Below are positions 25,514 to 34,995 of a stretch of DNA of 64,000 nucleotides, in pieces. Under the pieces are notes generated by a model. That model was given only the letters and a program-made list of their open reading frames with translations, was not told the DNA's origin and searched no databases. Position 1 is the stretch's first letter, and every line of letters begins with the position of its first letter. Origin of the DNA: Cochlodiniinecator piscidefendens (GTDB lineage: Bacteria; Pseudomonadota; Alphaproteobacteria; Rhodobacterales; Rhodobacteraceae); the NCBI RefSeq assembly GCF_011326755.1, contig NZ_JAAOIE010000004.1:1-64000 (forward strand). Reading direction: 5' to 3'. Both the position numbers and the translations under genes were made by a program.

Positions 25514-27211
25514 CTATTTCACAAGATAAGGTTTGCGCTGTTTCCTGCGCGATGCGTCATTTTCTTCGTCCGACCGGAAATCACCGACCAAATGCGGGTG
25601 CATGCCCTGATTTTTAAGGTTTTGCAAAAATTGTCCGAACCCTTCCAAATCCACCATTTTTGGCGCTTCGGTTAAACGTCTTTGGCCACGTGGGCCAATG
25701 TCATCGATAATACCCTGCAGTGGTTCCATCGGTAATTGAACAAAGTCCGCCATCGACCAAATACGAAAACGTGCCTTTGAATAAGACTTCCGCAACAACT
25801 CCACAAAATCCCCTTCCAGCTTTTGCTGGCGTGCGGCTGCAACCCGGATTTCAGAAAAATTGGCGTTGGAATAAAACAGCGGGACAGCCCACGCCCCGGT
25901 AATAACCAAAATCTGCGCATTGGCATCACGCGCCAAAAGCTCAACAATTTTTTGGTTATCGCGCGGGCTGAACTGGAAACTTTGTCGTTCTCCCCGACTG
26001 TTCCAAATCAAATTGGTTAAAAACGCCTGAGGATTATAATCCCGTAGCAATGCAGCGTCAGACAATGCGCCTAGGTAGTTTTCTTGGCGACCTTCAAATT
26101 CCACGCGTTCCTGCGCAAACAAATGACCATGCACGCGTGTCCCGGTGGATCGGGCAAGCCAACCTTCAAAATCTTCAAACAGGTCCGAAAACCCTTGAAA
26201 CACTGTATATGGGCCGGATGTTACGCCATTTTCCCAACTACGGTTCGGGAAACGGCTTTGCATAAACAGGCCAGGCCGCCCTTTTGTTCTGCGCTCAACC
26301 GCTTTCGAAAATAGCTGATTGATCTTGCCTGGATTGGGCTCAGCGCGGCTGCCTTCGTTTGGATTTTCATCCAGAAAAGCTTCGTACAATCGATCTGCAC
26401 GCGGCCATATCTTCCGCGCAACAAAACAGTCTGAACGACGCAACAACTGCAAATGATCATCGTAAAAGATATGAGGCTTTCCCTGAAAGTCAAACTTAGA
26501 CAGCGTCAGCGATCTACTTTCAATATTCGTGGAATATAGCCGTGTTAAGGTCTGAAAGTAGCTCTCGTCCGGAATCCACACCTTTCGAAAGTAAGCGTCA
26601 TAGGTCGCCCGTTCAGGATCCTCAAGCAGCGCTGTCAAAGTCTGCCGCGTGAGACACCACCATTGCGATCCCATATGCGGCACCAACCCGGCAGGTATCC
26701 GTCGCTTAAACCGTACTTTTCGCTGCAATCGAACATAGCGATCAAACAAAAACCGCTGCCGTTTCCAGCTAAAGGGAAACCTAAGTGTAAAGCGCTCGGC
26801 ATCCAAACCATCAACGGTCCATGACACATCTTGTGTGGTCGCGGATTCGATGAAATCCACCCGAGGACGCGCCGCCAAATAATGGCGCAATTCTGAAACA
26901 GGGCGCAGCGGCAGACAAGAACCGGACGCCAGAAACACATGCCGCACCTCTGGGTTGGTCTTTAACAGCTTTTCAGCGGCGATCAGCGTCGCCTCAACAA
27001 TAGACCAAGTGCCCCACTCGCATCGCTTACGGGTCGAAAATTGAATTTGATCGTATCCAGCTAAGCTTTCTACAAAATCATTATAGTCCTGATTTTTGAC
27101 ATTCTTATCTACGTGAATGACAACAGGACATCCATTGTTAGACCAATGGCGCGCAACCTCAGCTGCGCGATTAAAAGAAGTATGAACGAGCATGATGATA
27201 CCAACGCTCAT
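25514..27211 (-). CDS. Core-2/I-branching (GT14-like) glycosyltransferase with C-terminal accessory domain
   Basis: About 565 residues from the ATG at 27211, which has AAGGGAA upstream and overlaps the previous gene by 4 bases. The N-terminal part (about 1-260) matches the branching beta-1,6-N-acetylglucosaminyl/xylosyltransferase family: VFLASGSCLPLRP near residue 95, and RVDFIESA. The C-terminal part (about 300-560) resembles a domain of unknown function often fused to this enzyme in Rhodobacterales (I recall DUF5927/DUF5928). There is no signal peptide, so it acts in the cytoplasm. The donor and acceptor are not known. Confidence 0.82.
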   Translation of the reverse strand: MSVGIIMLVHTSFNRAAEVARHWSNNGCPVVIHVDKNVKNQDYNDFVESLAGYDQIQFSTRKRCEWGTWSIVEATLIAAEKLLKTNPEVRHVFLASGSCLPLRPVSELRHYLAARPRVDFIESATTQDVSWTVDGLDAERFTLRFPFSWKRQRFLFDRYVRLQRKVRFKRRIPAGLVPHMGSQWWCLTRQTLTALLEDPERATYDAYFRKVWIPDESYFQTLTRLYSTNIESRSLTLSKFDFQGKPHIFYDDHLQLLRRSDCFVARKIWPRADRLYEAFLDENPNEGSRAEPNPGKINQLFSKAVERRTKGRPGLFMQSRFPNRSWENGVTSGPYTVFQGFSDLFEDFEGWLARSTGTRVHGHLFAQERVEFEGRQENYLGALSDAALLRDYNPQAFLTNLIWNSRGERQSFQFSPRDNQKIVELLARDANAQILVITGAWAVPLFYSNANFSEIRVAAARQQKLEGDFVELLRKSYSKARFRIWSMADFVQLPMEPLQGIIDDIGPRGQRRLTEAPKMVDLEGFGQFLQNLKNQGMHPHLVGDFRSDEENDASRRKQRKPYLVK

Positions 27212-28218
27212 GCCCAATTCCCTTTTGACATAAGACCGAGTATTTCAAGCTGGCGCCAATTTATATATTTCTCAGACCACTTGCACCACAAATCTGGATC
27301 ATCTTCCAGCTGGGCCTGATACGCCTTGTATTCATGACTGTTGGCATAATGCTGTTTACGCAAAAGTTCCTCTGATGCTTTCCCTGCAAAAGTACTTAGA
27401 AACTTTGCATGCATTAAGCATCCCGACGCTTTCTCTCCGCCCCACTCATCGTAAATAAGGTTTAGACCACGGGGTAAAATTGAATGCGTCGAAGAGACAT
27501 AGGCATAGCTTCGATCCCATTTCACCAAAGGGATTTTATTCAATGCAGGCGCACGCTCTGGATTGTCTGGGAAAAAGCGCCGAGCGCGCGGCCCCCCCTG
27601 AATCCACAGGTTTCCATACAGCCGGTTTTTGGAAATCATATAATTTCCGCTGTCAAACCATGACGCGATCTCAAACGGATCCTGGCCAGCTGTATAAGGT
27701 TGTTTATTGATCGACCCTTTAGGATACATATCCAACAACATCGCCCCAAACGAACGAATTGAAGATGCGTCGAGCCAGTCGGTCAAAGCATGCAATGAAC
27801 GCGTGTCGCAAAATGGGTAGACCAAAAACTCATCGACATCGACTGTCAGCGCCCAATGCCCAGGGGCGTGTCTAAACTGCAGCCAATTCAGCCAATCCAC
27901 GCCAAACCGCGCGCGTTTGTATCCTGCCTCAGCCGTCCATAAGGAAACATCGGGCTGTCCTGCCAAGAATTCCCGGCTGCCATCCGTGCTGTCATTGTCC
28001 ACGAAAAAGAAATGATCCACACCCATATCGCGGTAGTATTTTAGAAAATATGGCAGCCGAATAAGTTCATTTCGCAGAGTTGAAAAAATTAGAATGTCGT
28101 TACGCTTAACTTCTTTGGAGCGATCAACAACCGAAATCATTTCACGTCGTTTACGGAACGCGCGCGCCAACCAACGCTTTCGCTGAATTCGCAAACGATA
28201 TGACCTTAATGCGCTCAA
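27208..28218 (-). CDS. Glycosyltransferase family 2/92-like protein
   Basis: A 336-residue protein with TTG as the apparent start. The segments STLRNELIRLPYFLKYYR, FFVDNDSTDGSREFL and VDVDEFLVYP (DxD-type metal site) are typical of the Glyco_tranf_2_4/GT92-like group. A basic N terminus of about 27 residues precedes the domain; the Met at residue 27 is an alternative start. It sits in the polysaccharide run and overlaps the GT14-like gene by 4 bases. Confidence 0.83.
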   Translation of the reverse strand: MSALRSYRLRIQRKRWLARAFRKRREMISVVDRSKEVKRNDILIFSTLRNELIRLPYFLKYYRDMGVDHFFFVDNDSTDGSREFLAGQPDVSLWTAEAGYKRARFGVDWLNWLQFRHAPGHWALTVDVDEFLVYPFCDTRSLHALTDWLDASSIRSFGAMLLDMYPKGSINKQPYTAGQDPFEIASWFDSGNYMISKNRLYGNLWIQGGPRARRFFPDNPERAPALNKIPLVKWDRSYAYVSSTHSILPRGLNLIYDEWGGEKASGCLMHAKFLSTFAGKASEELLRKQHYANSHEYKAYQAQLEDDPDLWCKWSEKYINWRQLEILGLMSKGNWA

Positions 28219-28260
28219 AGCTTTTCCAACGCTCCACTCTACTCATCCCCACTTTACGTA

Positions 28261-29493
28261 TCAAACAACCTTTAAAACAAGGTTGAAGTGATCATCCCAA
28301 GTAGGCATTTGAAAACTGCGGTTTCCGTGCATCCCTAAACGAACTTCGTCATCTCTATTTGACATGAAATTCTTAATTTCTGCTTCCCATGCATATGGAT
28401 CATTTTGCTTAAGGTAAATGGGAACATTGCCCAAAAACTCCCGATAAACATCTAAATCCATACAGAGAATTGGCACTTCCAGCTGCGCGGCCTCAAGCAA
28501 CGGCAAACCAAACCCTTCGACCAAACTTGGAAACAATAAAGCCTCGGCACCAGCAAGTAGGTTGAACATTTCCGTATCAGGTAGCCCTGAAAGTTCATGC
28601 ACGACACACCCCACATAGGCAGCATTATCAAGCTCTGCAAAAACGGCTTCGTTGTTCCAGCCTCGATTTCCAACCATATAAAGGTGTGGAATGTCAGCCT
28701 CTGTCATGCTCTCGTACATGTTTTGCCATACCTGCAATAACAACGCATGGTTTTTACGGGGTTCAATCGTTCCAATCGTTACGAAATAGGGTTTTTTACG
28801 CGAAACATTTGGTGTCGCAGATACTGTTTCGACCCCAAGATGCGCAACCGTTCCATCGGGCACCCGCCCCCATTGGGAAAAATAAAATTCGGCGCGTTGC
28901 TGGCTATAAAGGGAATTGTAAATGACGTGGTCGGCATAGCATCCCACGACTCTCATTCGCACCTCAAATGCTTTTACGGTGCCGGCTCTTTGAAATTCAG
29001 GGTGATCCAGCGGAATGACATCATGCACCAACACCGTAGCCCGCCCACCAGTTACAGAATGAACCGCATCAAAGGCATTCTTGCGCAAATTGCTGTGACC
29101 CACGTTCAGATACGATAAGTTCGCACCCAATTTACGCAAACATTTCGGAAGCCCCCGCGCAAAGCACCGGTGCAACGCCAAACGCCTAAGGTCCGAAATA
29201 ACCGATCTACGCTGATAAGATGCCCGACGATGCAAGTGGGAGGTGATACTAGGCGCACCCCATTGCACACGCTCCTCAATCCGCTCCAGAAACGCATTTA
29301 GGCCAGAACGCCCCAAGACAACATAGTCTGGGCCGATATGTACCAAGCCATATATAGGCCCATCTCGCCCGAGCAATGTTTTCAGATAAGTGAGTTCAAC
29401 ACGATCAACGCCGGTGTGTGGGCCGCGCCCGACCCTGCTAGACAAGCGCGTTAAATCCAAAAGCCGAGGAAAAGGCGCGACTCGTTTAGTCAT
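28261..29493 (-). CDS. Family 1/GT4 glycosyltransferase
   Basis: A 410-residue retaining glycosyltransferase with the GT-B fold. The C-terminal domain has IGTIEPRKNHALLL (nucleotide-sugar domain start) and FPSLVEGFGLPLLEA (the E-x7-E motif that binds the donor). The N terminus has LTRLSSRVGRGPHTGVDR, seen in mannosyl/rhamnosyl-type polysaccharide enzymes. An AAAGGAAAAGG site precedes the ATG. Sugar specificity is not readable. Confidence 0.87.
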   Translation of the reverse strand: MTKRVAPFPRLLDLTRLSSRVGRGPHTGVDRVELTYLKTLLGRDGPIYGLVHIGPDYVVLGRSGLNAFLERIEERVQWGAPSITSHLHRRASYQRRSVISDLRRLALHRCFARGLPKCLRKLGANLSYLNVGHSNLRKNAFDAVHSVTGGRATVLVHDVIPLDHPEFQRAGTVKAFEVRMRVVGCYADHVIYNSLYSQQRAEFYFSQWGRVPDGTVAHLGVETVSATPNVSRKKPYFVTIGTIEPRKNHALLLQVWQNMYESMTEADIPHLYMVGNRGWNNEAVFAELDNAAYVGCVVHELSGLPDTEMFNLLAGAEALLFPSLVEGFGLPLLEAAQLEVPILCMDLDVYREFLGNVPIYLKQNDPYAWEAEIKNFMSNRDDEVRLGMHGNRSFQMPTWDDHFNLVLKVV

Positions 29494-29531
29494 GCACCTT
29501 TTCCTTTCGTTTTTTTTTTGCTGTACGTATC

Positions 29532-30425
29532 TTACTCTGCAGCGTTACGTACTGACATCATTTCATCAAGGTATTGCGAAAATTCACCACGCAAATCTGG
29601 ACGTGCCAACGCAAATGCCACAGTCGCCTGCAAGAAACCCGCTTTAGAACCGCAATCATAGCGTTGCCCTCGGAACCGGTATCCATAAACATCGCGACCA
29701 TTTTCAAGCTCGGTACCGATTGCATCCGTCAATTGAATTTCGCCACCAGCGCCGGACTTCATTGTGTTCAGATTATTTAGAACATTTGGAGTAAGAATAT
29801 AGCGACCGATCACAGCAAGGTTTGACGGAGCCTCTTCACGAGCAGGTTTTTCAACCATACCACGTGCAGAGACCATGTTGCCCATGTCCTCTTTTACATC
29901 GAGGACACCATAGGAAGAGACCTTGCTACGGGGCACTTCCATTGCGGCGACCATACAGCCACCAGTTTCCTCATACGCTTCAACCATCTGCTGAAGGCAT
30001 GGCTTTTCTGCTGCAACAACATCGTCAGGAAGAATAACAGCAAAAGGCTCATCCCCGATCAAGCGACGCGCACACCATACAGCATGACCAAGGCCCAGCG
30101 CTTGGTGTTGACGAATATAGGCAATTGCGCCGCTTTCCATATTCGTGGCTTGCAGGGTTTCCAGAAGTTCGGTTTTACCTTTACGCTTCAAAGAGCTCTC
30201 AAGCTCAGGCGCGGCATCAAAATAATCTTCGAGCGCGCTTTTCCCTCGCGATGTTACAAAAATAAATTCGGTAATACCTGCGGCGCGCGCCTCATCAATC
30301 GCATACTGGATCAATGGCCGATCCACCAAGGTCATAATTTCCTTTGGCACGGCTTTAGTTGCCGGCAAAAAACGGGTTCCCATTCCTGCAACTGGGAAAA
30401 TAGCTTTTGTAACTTTTCTACTCAT
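29532..30425 (-). CDS. galU: GalU, UTP-glucose-1-phosphate uridylyltransferase
   Basis: A 297-residue nucleotidyltransferase. The signature GMGTRFLPATKAVPKEIMT (nucleotide-binding loop) and LVDRPLIQYAIDEA are conserved at the N terminus, and GHAVWCARRLIGDEPFAVIL in the middle. It makes UDP-glucose, a donor for the neighbouring glycosyltransferases and for cell-envelope sugars. It lies in the polysaccharide run, 38 bases before the GT4 gene. Confidence 0.95.
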   Translation of the reverse strand: MSRKVTKAIFPVAGMGTRFLPATKAVPKEIMTLVDRPLIQYAIDEARAAGITEFIFVTSRGKSALEDYFDAAPELESSLKRKGKTELLETLQATNMESGAIAYIRQHQALGLGHAVWCARRLIGDEPFAVILPDDVVAAEKPCLQQMVEAYEETGGCMVAAMEVPRSKVSSYGVLDVKEDMGNMVSARGMVEKPAREEAPSNLAVIGRYILTPNVLNNLNTMKSGAGGEIQLTDAIGTELENGRDVYGYRFRGQRYDCGSKAGFLQATVAFALARPDLRGEFSQYLDEMMSVRNAAE

Positions 30426-30576
30426 TTCGCACCTTAATCACTGCCCTCTCCAACATTCAATCAGAGACACCGCATTCATGCATTTAACTTTCGACGATTC
30501 TTAGGCTGAATTATGGCATTCTCATCTTTCTTTTGGGAAAATTTAACCACATAGGAGTTTAAAAATCAAAAAGACC

Positions 30577-31803
30577 CTAATTTGCACTCGGCGGGCACTC
30601 CGCCCAGCGGATTTCCTCTTTCAACCTACTATTGAAAGTATACTTTCTGATAAGAGGATCCGTTCGACGGGATCGCCCAAACACCCCTCCGACCTGCAAC
30701 CAATACCCTGACGCAGTATACACGCGACGATGGAATAAACAGGTATAGCTAAACACATACAGCCTCACGTTTTTTCCCTGAGAAACCTGCTCAGCCGCTC
30801 TCTGTTTAAGCTTTTTTATTTGCCAGATTCGTCCACTCATCACTTCGACACGGGGGGGCTGTGACGGAAATGCATCAAATTGGCGGTGTGATGATACTAC
30901 AGGCAGCAAAGGGGCAATTAAACGCTGGTTTCCATCTGCGACGCCGCGGTCAAAGCTTTGTAAAAGAGTCGAAAGCTGCCCCAGAGGCAATTGCCCTGAG
31001 ATAAGGAATCGTTCGAGCCGCTTATGTTGCTCTAATCGTTCTCGGGCAATCAATTCAGAAATTTCTGATGCCGGAGCGAACTTCCTCAAAAACACGGCGA
31101 TGCTAGCGCCAATCTCAAACAAGGATTTAGGAACACGATCAGCTCGGCGGCACGCGCTGGCCTCATAGCCGTGATGCACCAACGCTTTGGGACAAATTGC
31201 GGTCGCATAACCAGCCAAGGCTATGCGCATATTCAGGTCTGTCTCATCGTTATAGAACCTGTATGCAGGATCAAACCCGCCCAGCGCCAACAGCATTTCC
31301 CTGCGAAACGCACAATTGGTTCCTTCGGTTTTGGTCGCCTTAGCTGAATCCGCTTCAAAAACTTCAAACGGCAACGTGTTTACGGCGAGCGCTTTGGTTT
31401 GCCCGCTGCCGTCTACACTTCGCCCTTGCCATTGAAACGAAAAGCCGTTGCGCCCGATGACATAGCCGCCTACCGCTGCAACTTGACCTTCCTTGAACGG
31501 CGCGACTATTTCGGTTAGCCAATTTGGCTCAGGTACCGCGTCATCGTCTATGAACGCGACAATGTCACCAGCGGCCTTTGCTAAACCTTGGTTTCTTGCC
31601 GCAGAGATATTCGCATCTTCAAACAGATTCACACAAATATGCTCTGCCATGGGCAAACCCCGGACGGCATTACATCCTGCCTGGTCTGCAACAACAATAA
31701 TCTCGAAAGAACGATACCAAAGCTGAGAGACGCCCAAAAGTGTCCGCTTTAGGCTTGCGGGGCGTCCCCGACTGACAACAATAACGCTGACGGTCGGGGA
31801 CAT
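30577..31803 (-). CDS. Glycosyltransferase family 2
   Basis: A 408-residue GT-A enzyme. The N terminus VSVIVVSRGRPASLKRTL binds the nucleotide sugar, DIVAFIDDDAVPEPNW holds the metal-binding DxD-type motif, and GTNCAFRREMLLALGGFDP is the acceptor-side segment. The C-terminal third (about 280-408) does not match anything I recognise. It lies 2 bases after cysQ, and a 151-base gap to galU could hold a separate promoter. Confidence 0.87.
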   Translation of the reverse strand: MSPTVSVIVVSRGRPASLKRTLLGVSQLWYRSFEIIVVADQAGCNAVRGLPMAEHICVNLFEDANISAARNQGLAKAAGDIVAFIDDDAVPEPNWLTEIVAPFKEGQVAAVGGYVIGRNGFSFQWQGRSVDGSGQTKALAVNTLPFEVFEADSAKATKTEGTNCAFRREMLLALGGFDPAYRFYNDETDLNMRIALAGYATAICPKALVHHGYEASACRRADRVPKSLFEIGASIAVFLRKFAPASEISELIARERLEQHKRLERFLISGQLPLGQLSTLLQSFDRGVADGNQRLIAPLLPVVSSHRQFDAFPSQPPRVEVMSGRIWQIKKLKQRAAEQVSQGKNVRLYVFSYTCLFHRRVYTASGYWLQVGGVFGRSRRTDPLIRKYTFNSRLKEEIRWAECPPSAN

Positions 31804-31805
31804 CG

Positions 31806-32603
31806 TTAAGCCTGCTTCAAGTCAACGCCGGGGGCGTATGCAATGAAAAACGGGTTGGCATAATCTTCTTTTCCATAAACCAACGGTGTATGATCATCAA
31901 AGCGCACAACGTGTCCGCCTGCACCCGATAATACTGCATGACCTGCAGCGGTATCCCATTCCATTGTCCGGCCAACGCGCGGATAAATGTCCGCCTCTCC
32001 CGTTGCGACAAGGCAGAATTTCAATGATGAGCCCGCGCTTTTGGAATCCGCAACCGAGTACTTATTGATGTAATCCTCTGTTGCCTGATCTCTATGCGAT
32101 TTGGACGCAACAATCAAAAGCGCAGCATTGTTCGGTGTAGAAACAGAAATTGGCTTCATCTCACCCGGCGTATCCAGCGCAAAATCACCAAACTCTTCGA
32201 AAGTTTGGCCAGAAGCATCCGTGATAAACAAACGCCCCTTTGCCGGTGCATAAACCACACCACGCACAGGTACGCCGTTTTCGACATAGGCGATATTAAC
32301 GGTGAAGTCCCCACGACGCTTAATGAACTCTTTGGTCCCATCCAATGGATCGACAATTAAGAAGTTCTCAGCGTTTTCTTTGTGGGTTCCGGATTGTTCT
32401 TCAGTCACCAATAATACTTCAGGAAAAGCGTCGCGTAATCCGGCGGAAATGATCGCATCTGCGGCCTCATCCGCCTCCGTCACGGGGCTATCATCAGATT
32501 TTACTTTGACGTCAAAATCATCGGCATTGTAAATTTCCATGATTTTTGCGCCGCCCTCTAGGGCCAAGCGTCGAATAACGGGTATGAGGCGTTCAAAGTC
32601 CAA
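31806..32603 (-). CDS. cysQ: CysQ, 3'(2'),5'-bisphosphate nucleotidase
   Basis: A 265-residue inositol-monophosphatase-fold enzyme. Metal ligands are in VTEEQSG and VDPLDGTKEF (DPxDGT motif), with a third Asp in MEWDTAAGHAVL. It hydrolyses 3'-phosphoadenosine 5'-phosphate (PAP), the by-product of PAPS-dependent sulfotransferases. The start appears to be TTG, preceded by GGAG at 6 bases. It is the first gene of the minus-strand glycan run that ends with the sulfotransferase. Confidence 0.93.
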   Translation of the reverse strand: MDFERLIPVIRRLALEGGAKIMEIYNADDFDVKVKSDDSPVTEADEAADAIISAGLRDAFPEVLLVTEEQSGTHKENAENFLIVDPLDGTKEFIKRRGDFTVNIAYVENGVPVRGVVYAPAKGRLFITDASGQTFEEFGDFALDTPGEMKPISVSTPNNAALLIVASKSHRDQATEDYINKYSVADSKSAGSSLKFCLVATGEADIYPRVGRTMEWDTAAGHAVLSGAGGHVVRFDDHTPLVYGKEDYANPFFIAYAPGVDLKQA

Positions 32604-32736
32604 GTTCTGCTCCGTGCTATTGGGGTACTTGCCCCATTATTGTAAAATACACTTATCTCCTTTATTATGCCTCTCTAAGGAAACAGCAAGATTTTCCGTG
32701 CATCATAGAGGCTGAAATAAGCCAGCAGGTTTTGGT

Positions 32737-33558
32737 ATGTTTGAATATAAACGTCGCAAGAACATCTTTACGTCCGCTCTCTCAATTCTTGAGCTGATCT
32801 ATCACGTAACAGCCCGGAGTGTGCGAAAAACACATAACAATGCACTCTTCAGCTTGTTTATGGCTATGCTGCAAACTATTGTGCTTGCTGGCGTTTTTTA
32901 TGTGATGTTTTCGCTTCTTGGTGTGAAAGGTTCCGCCATCCGCGGCGATTTCATGTTATATATTCTTTCCGGCATCTTTCTCTTTTTGACCCATACAAAA
33001 GCTATGGGGGCGGTCGCCGGATCGGAAGGCCCAGCTTCTGCAATGATGCTTCATGCGCCCATGAGCACAGCCGTTTCCATCTGCTCATCTGCGCTCTCAA
33101 TTTTGTATATCCAGCTATTATCAGCAGCTTTAGTTTTGTTTTTGTACCACGTGGCCGTTACGCCTGTGTACGTTTTCAAACCCGTGGCTGCAGTTGGTTG
33201 TTTTTTGCTGGCGTGGTTTTCTGGTGTCGCCGTCGGAATGATTTTCCTCGCGCTGAAACCTTGGTTTCCTGGTTTCGTCAGTATTGGCACACAGATTTAT
33301 CAACGCGCGAACATGCTCGCTTCGGGTAAAATGTTTGTCGCAAATTCTCTGCCAAGCTTTGTCTTGCCGATGTTTACATGGAACCCGCTTTTCCACTCCA
33401 TCGATCAGGCACGTGGGTATACTTTTTTAAACTACAACCCACACCATACTTCGGTTTCTTATACAGTTTATCTGAGCCTCACGCTTATTATGATTGGCTT
33501 GATGGGCGAATTTTACACGCGGAAGAACGCTTCCGCTAGTTGGGGGGCACGTAGTTGA
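32737..33558 (+). CDS. ABC-2 type polysaccharide/capsule export permease (KpsM-like)
   Basis: A 273-residue membrane protein with about six hydrophobic segments, typical of KpsM/RkpT-type permeases. TRSVRKTHNN-like (here TARSVRKTHNNALF) cytoplasmic N terminus and the NPLFHSIDQARG segment are family-like. It is divergent from cysQ across 133 bases. No ATPase partner (KpsT) or outer-membrane partner is in the window, so it may work with a partner encoded elsewhere. Confidence 0.85.
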   Translation: MFEYKRRKNIFTSALSILELIYHVTARSVRKTHNNALFSLFMAMLQTIVLAGVFYVMFSLLGVKGSAIRGDFMLYILSGIFLFLTHTKAMGAVAGSEGPASAMMLHAPMSTAVSICSSALSILYIQLLSAALVLFLYHVAVTPVYVFKPVAAVGCFLLAWFSGVAVGMIFLALKPWFPGFVSIGTQIYQRANMLASGKMFVANSLPSFVLPMFTWNPLFHSIDQARGYTFLNYNPHHTSVSYTVYLSLTLIMIGLMGEFYTRKNASASWGARS

Positions 33559-34178
33559 AACATGTTGTTTGGATTTTTCTCGCTTTTTTTGCGGTCCCGG
33601 TTTTCGCGCAGGAATGGGAACTCCCCGCGCTCTATGATGTCAGCGGCGTAGTGGCGAACGATGTACTAAATGTACGCGAAGCGCCAACAGGTTCAGCCCC
33701 TATCGTTTCATCCCTACGGCCCAACCAAACCGATATCGAGGTTTTGCATCTTTCGGATGATCAAAGATGGGCGCGCGTCGCGCTTGATGAAATATCTGGC
33801 TGGGCCTCTGTCAGCTTTTTGACACGTCAACCGGGCCAAACCCACGATCAGATAACGCGGAATATGATCTGCAGCGGAACGGAACCCTTTTGGGGGTTGG
33901 CGTTTCTACCGAATTCCATCGTTGAATACGACGATATTATTGCAGACGGCCCGACCCAAATGACCGAAGTACGTCGCAATGTTGCTGCATCACGCCAGTC
34001 TTTCCCATTGGTTATTCAGGTTCAAAACGGGGACAAAAGCGCAGAGATCATATTGACCCGGCAATATTGCTCTGACGGTATGAGCGACCGAGACTATGGC
34101 TTCGCCGCGCTCTTTATTTCCGATCATACACCGTATGAGCGCCGTGTTCTTGAAGGCTGCTGTCGGCTAGGTAACTAA
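33555..34178 (+). CDS. Exported SH3-domain protein
   Basis: A 207-residue protein starting with TTG overlapping the permease stop. Residues 1-19 form a signal peptide ending VFAQ. A bacterial SH3 (SH3_3) domain covers about 25-95 (DVLNVREAPTG...). The C-terminal part has the CSGTEPFWGLAF and CSDGMSDRDYGF motifs, which I associate with a small lipoprotein-like domain (COG3650-type); two cysteines suggest a disulfide. It probably binds cell-wall or envelope material; its exact role is not known. Translational coupling with the permease is likely. Confidence 0.78.
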   Translation: MKHVVWIFLAFFAVPVFAQEWELPALYDVSGVVANDVLNVREAPTGSAPIVSSLRPNQTDIEVLHLSDDQRWARVALDEISGWASVSFLTRQPGQTHDQITRNMICSGTEPFWGLAFLPNSIVEYDDIIADGPTQMTEVRRNVAASRQSFPLVIQVQNGDKSAEIILTRQYCSDGMSDRDYGFAALFISDHTPYERRVLEGCCRLGN

Positions 34179-34780
34179 TCCACAACGCGCAAGGTCACAT
34201 TCACCCGACCGCCTTTTGGCAGCAATCCACTGCTACCAAAACGAATGCGGTCTATCCCGTGATATGCCAAGCGCGCCTCATCCCCCAAAACAACAACGTC
34301 ACCTGACGAAAGCCAAAGGGATTCCGTTGAACCGGACCGCGTTGCACCGCCGATCCGAAACAACGCCTCATCCCCAAGTGAAATCGACAACACCGGCCAA
34401 TCAAAGCACTTTTCATCTCGATCCTGATGCATCCCCATTTTTGCACCTTCGCCATAAAAGTTGATCAGGCAGCTGTTAGGTGCGCGGCTTACACCTGTCA
34501 GCAAAAACCAAAGTGACAACAACGACTGAGGGATTTCAGGCCAACGCGCGCCATTGGGGTGTGTCTCCGAATACCGATACCCATGTGCATCAGACAGCCA
34601 ACCGAAATCACCAGCCGACGTCAACTTAACGGACATCGGTTTCCCATAGGGGGTTTGTGGTGAAAATGGGGGTGCGATGCGTGCAATTTCACGTAACTCA
34701 GAAACCAAATCACTTTGCTGACCCGCGTTCAAACATCCCTTAAATACGGATGCATTTCGCACCATTAGCGTTGGTTTCAT
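34175..34780 (-). CDS. alkB: AlkB, alkylated DNA repair dioxygenase
   Basis: A 201-residue 2-oxoglutarate/Fe(II) dioxygenase that reverses N-alkyl DNA lesions. The metal ligands are HxD in MGMHQDRDE and the later His in LAYHGIDRI. The arginines RVNVTLR near the C terminus bind 2-oxoglutarate. The ATG at 34780 has GAGGAAA upstream and beats a GTG four codons earlier (34792). Its end converges with the SH3-protein gene by 4 bases. Confidence 0.92.
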   Translation of the reverse strand: MKPTLMVRNASVFKGCLNAGQQSDLVSELREIARIAPPFSPQTPYGKPMSVKLTSAGDFGWLSDAHGYRYSETHPNGARWPEIPQSLLSLWFLLTGVSRAPNSCLINFYGEGAKMGMHQDRDEKCFDWPVLSISLGDEALFRIGGATRSGSTESLWLSSGDVVVLGDEARLAYHGIDRIRFGSSGLLPKGGRVNVTLRVVD

Positions 34781-34855
34781 CCATTTCCTCACGAGTCGTT
34801 AAGCAAATACCTGCAATTGATGCTGATTTTTCCGCAAGAATCCATCAACGAGCGG

Positions 34856-34887
34856 CTTGCAGCACCCTTTTTGCATCCTTATATACG
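34856..34887 (+). promoter_or_regulatory. RpoH (sigma-32) heat-shock promoter of dnaK
   Basis: CTTG at 34856-34859 is followed after 18 bases by CTTATATACG at 34878-34887. This matches the alphaproteobacterial RpoH pattern CTTG-N17/18-CYTATNTNNG at every fixed position. It lies about 110 bases before the dnaK start, inside the gap shared with alkB. Confidence 0.8.
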
Positions 34888-34995
34888 CCTAGAAGCCTGA
34901 TCGGGGATACCCCGGTCAATACTGGGATCGGCGCCTTGATGCCTTTCAAGGGTCTTGGTGCCAACACATCGCCTAATAGAAGAGGGTAATTTAGC

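Noticed and set aside
32604-32736. GGGG-N6-CCCC repeat in the cysQ/permease gap as an operator
   Set aside because: Arms of only four G/C pairs are expected by chance.
34860-34995. Open frames on the strand opposite the dnaK promoter
   Set aside because: They cross the RpoH promoter and the start of dnaK and have no protein-like features.
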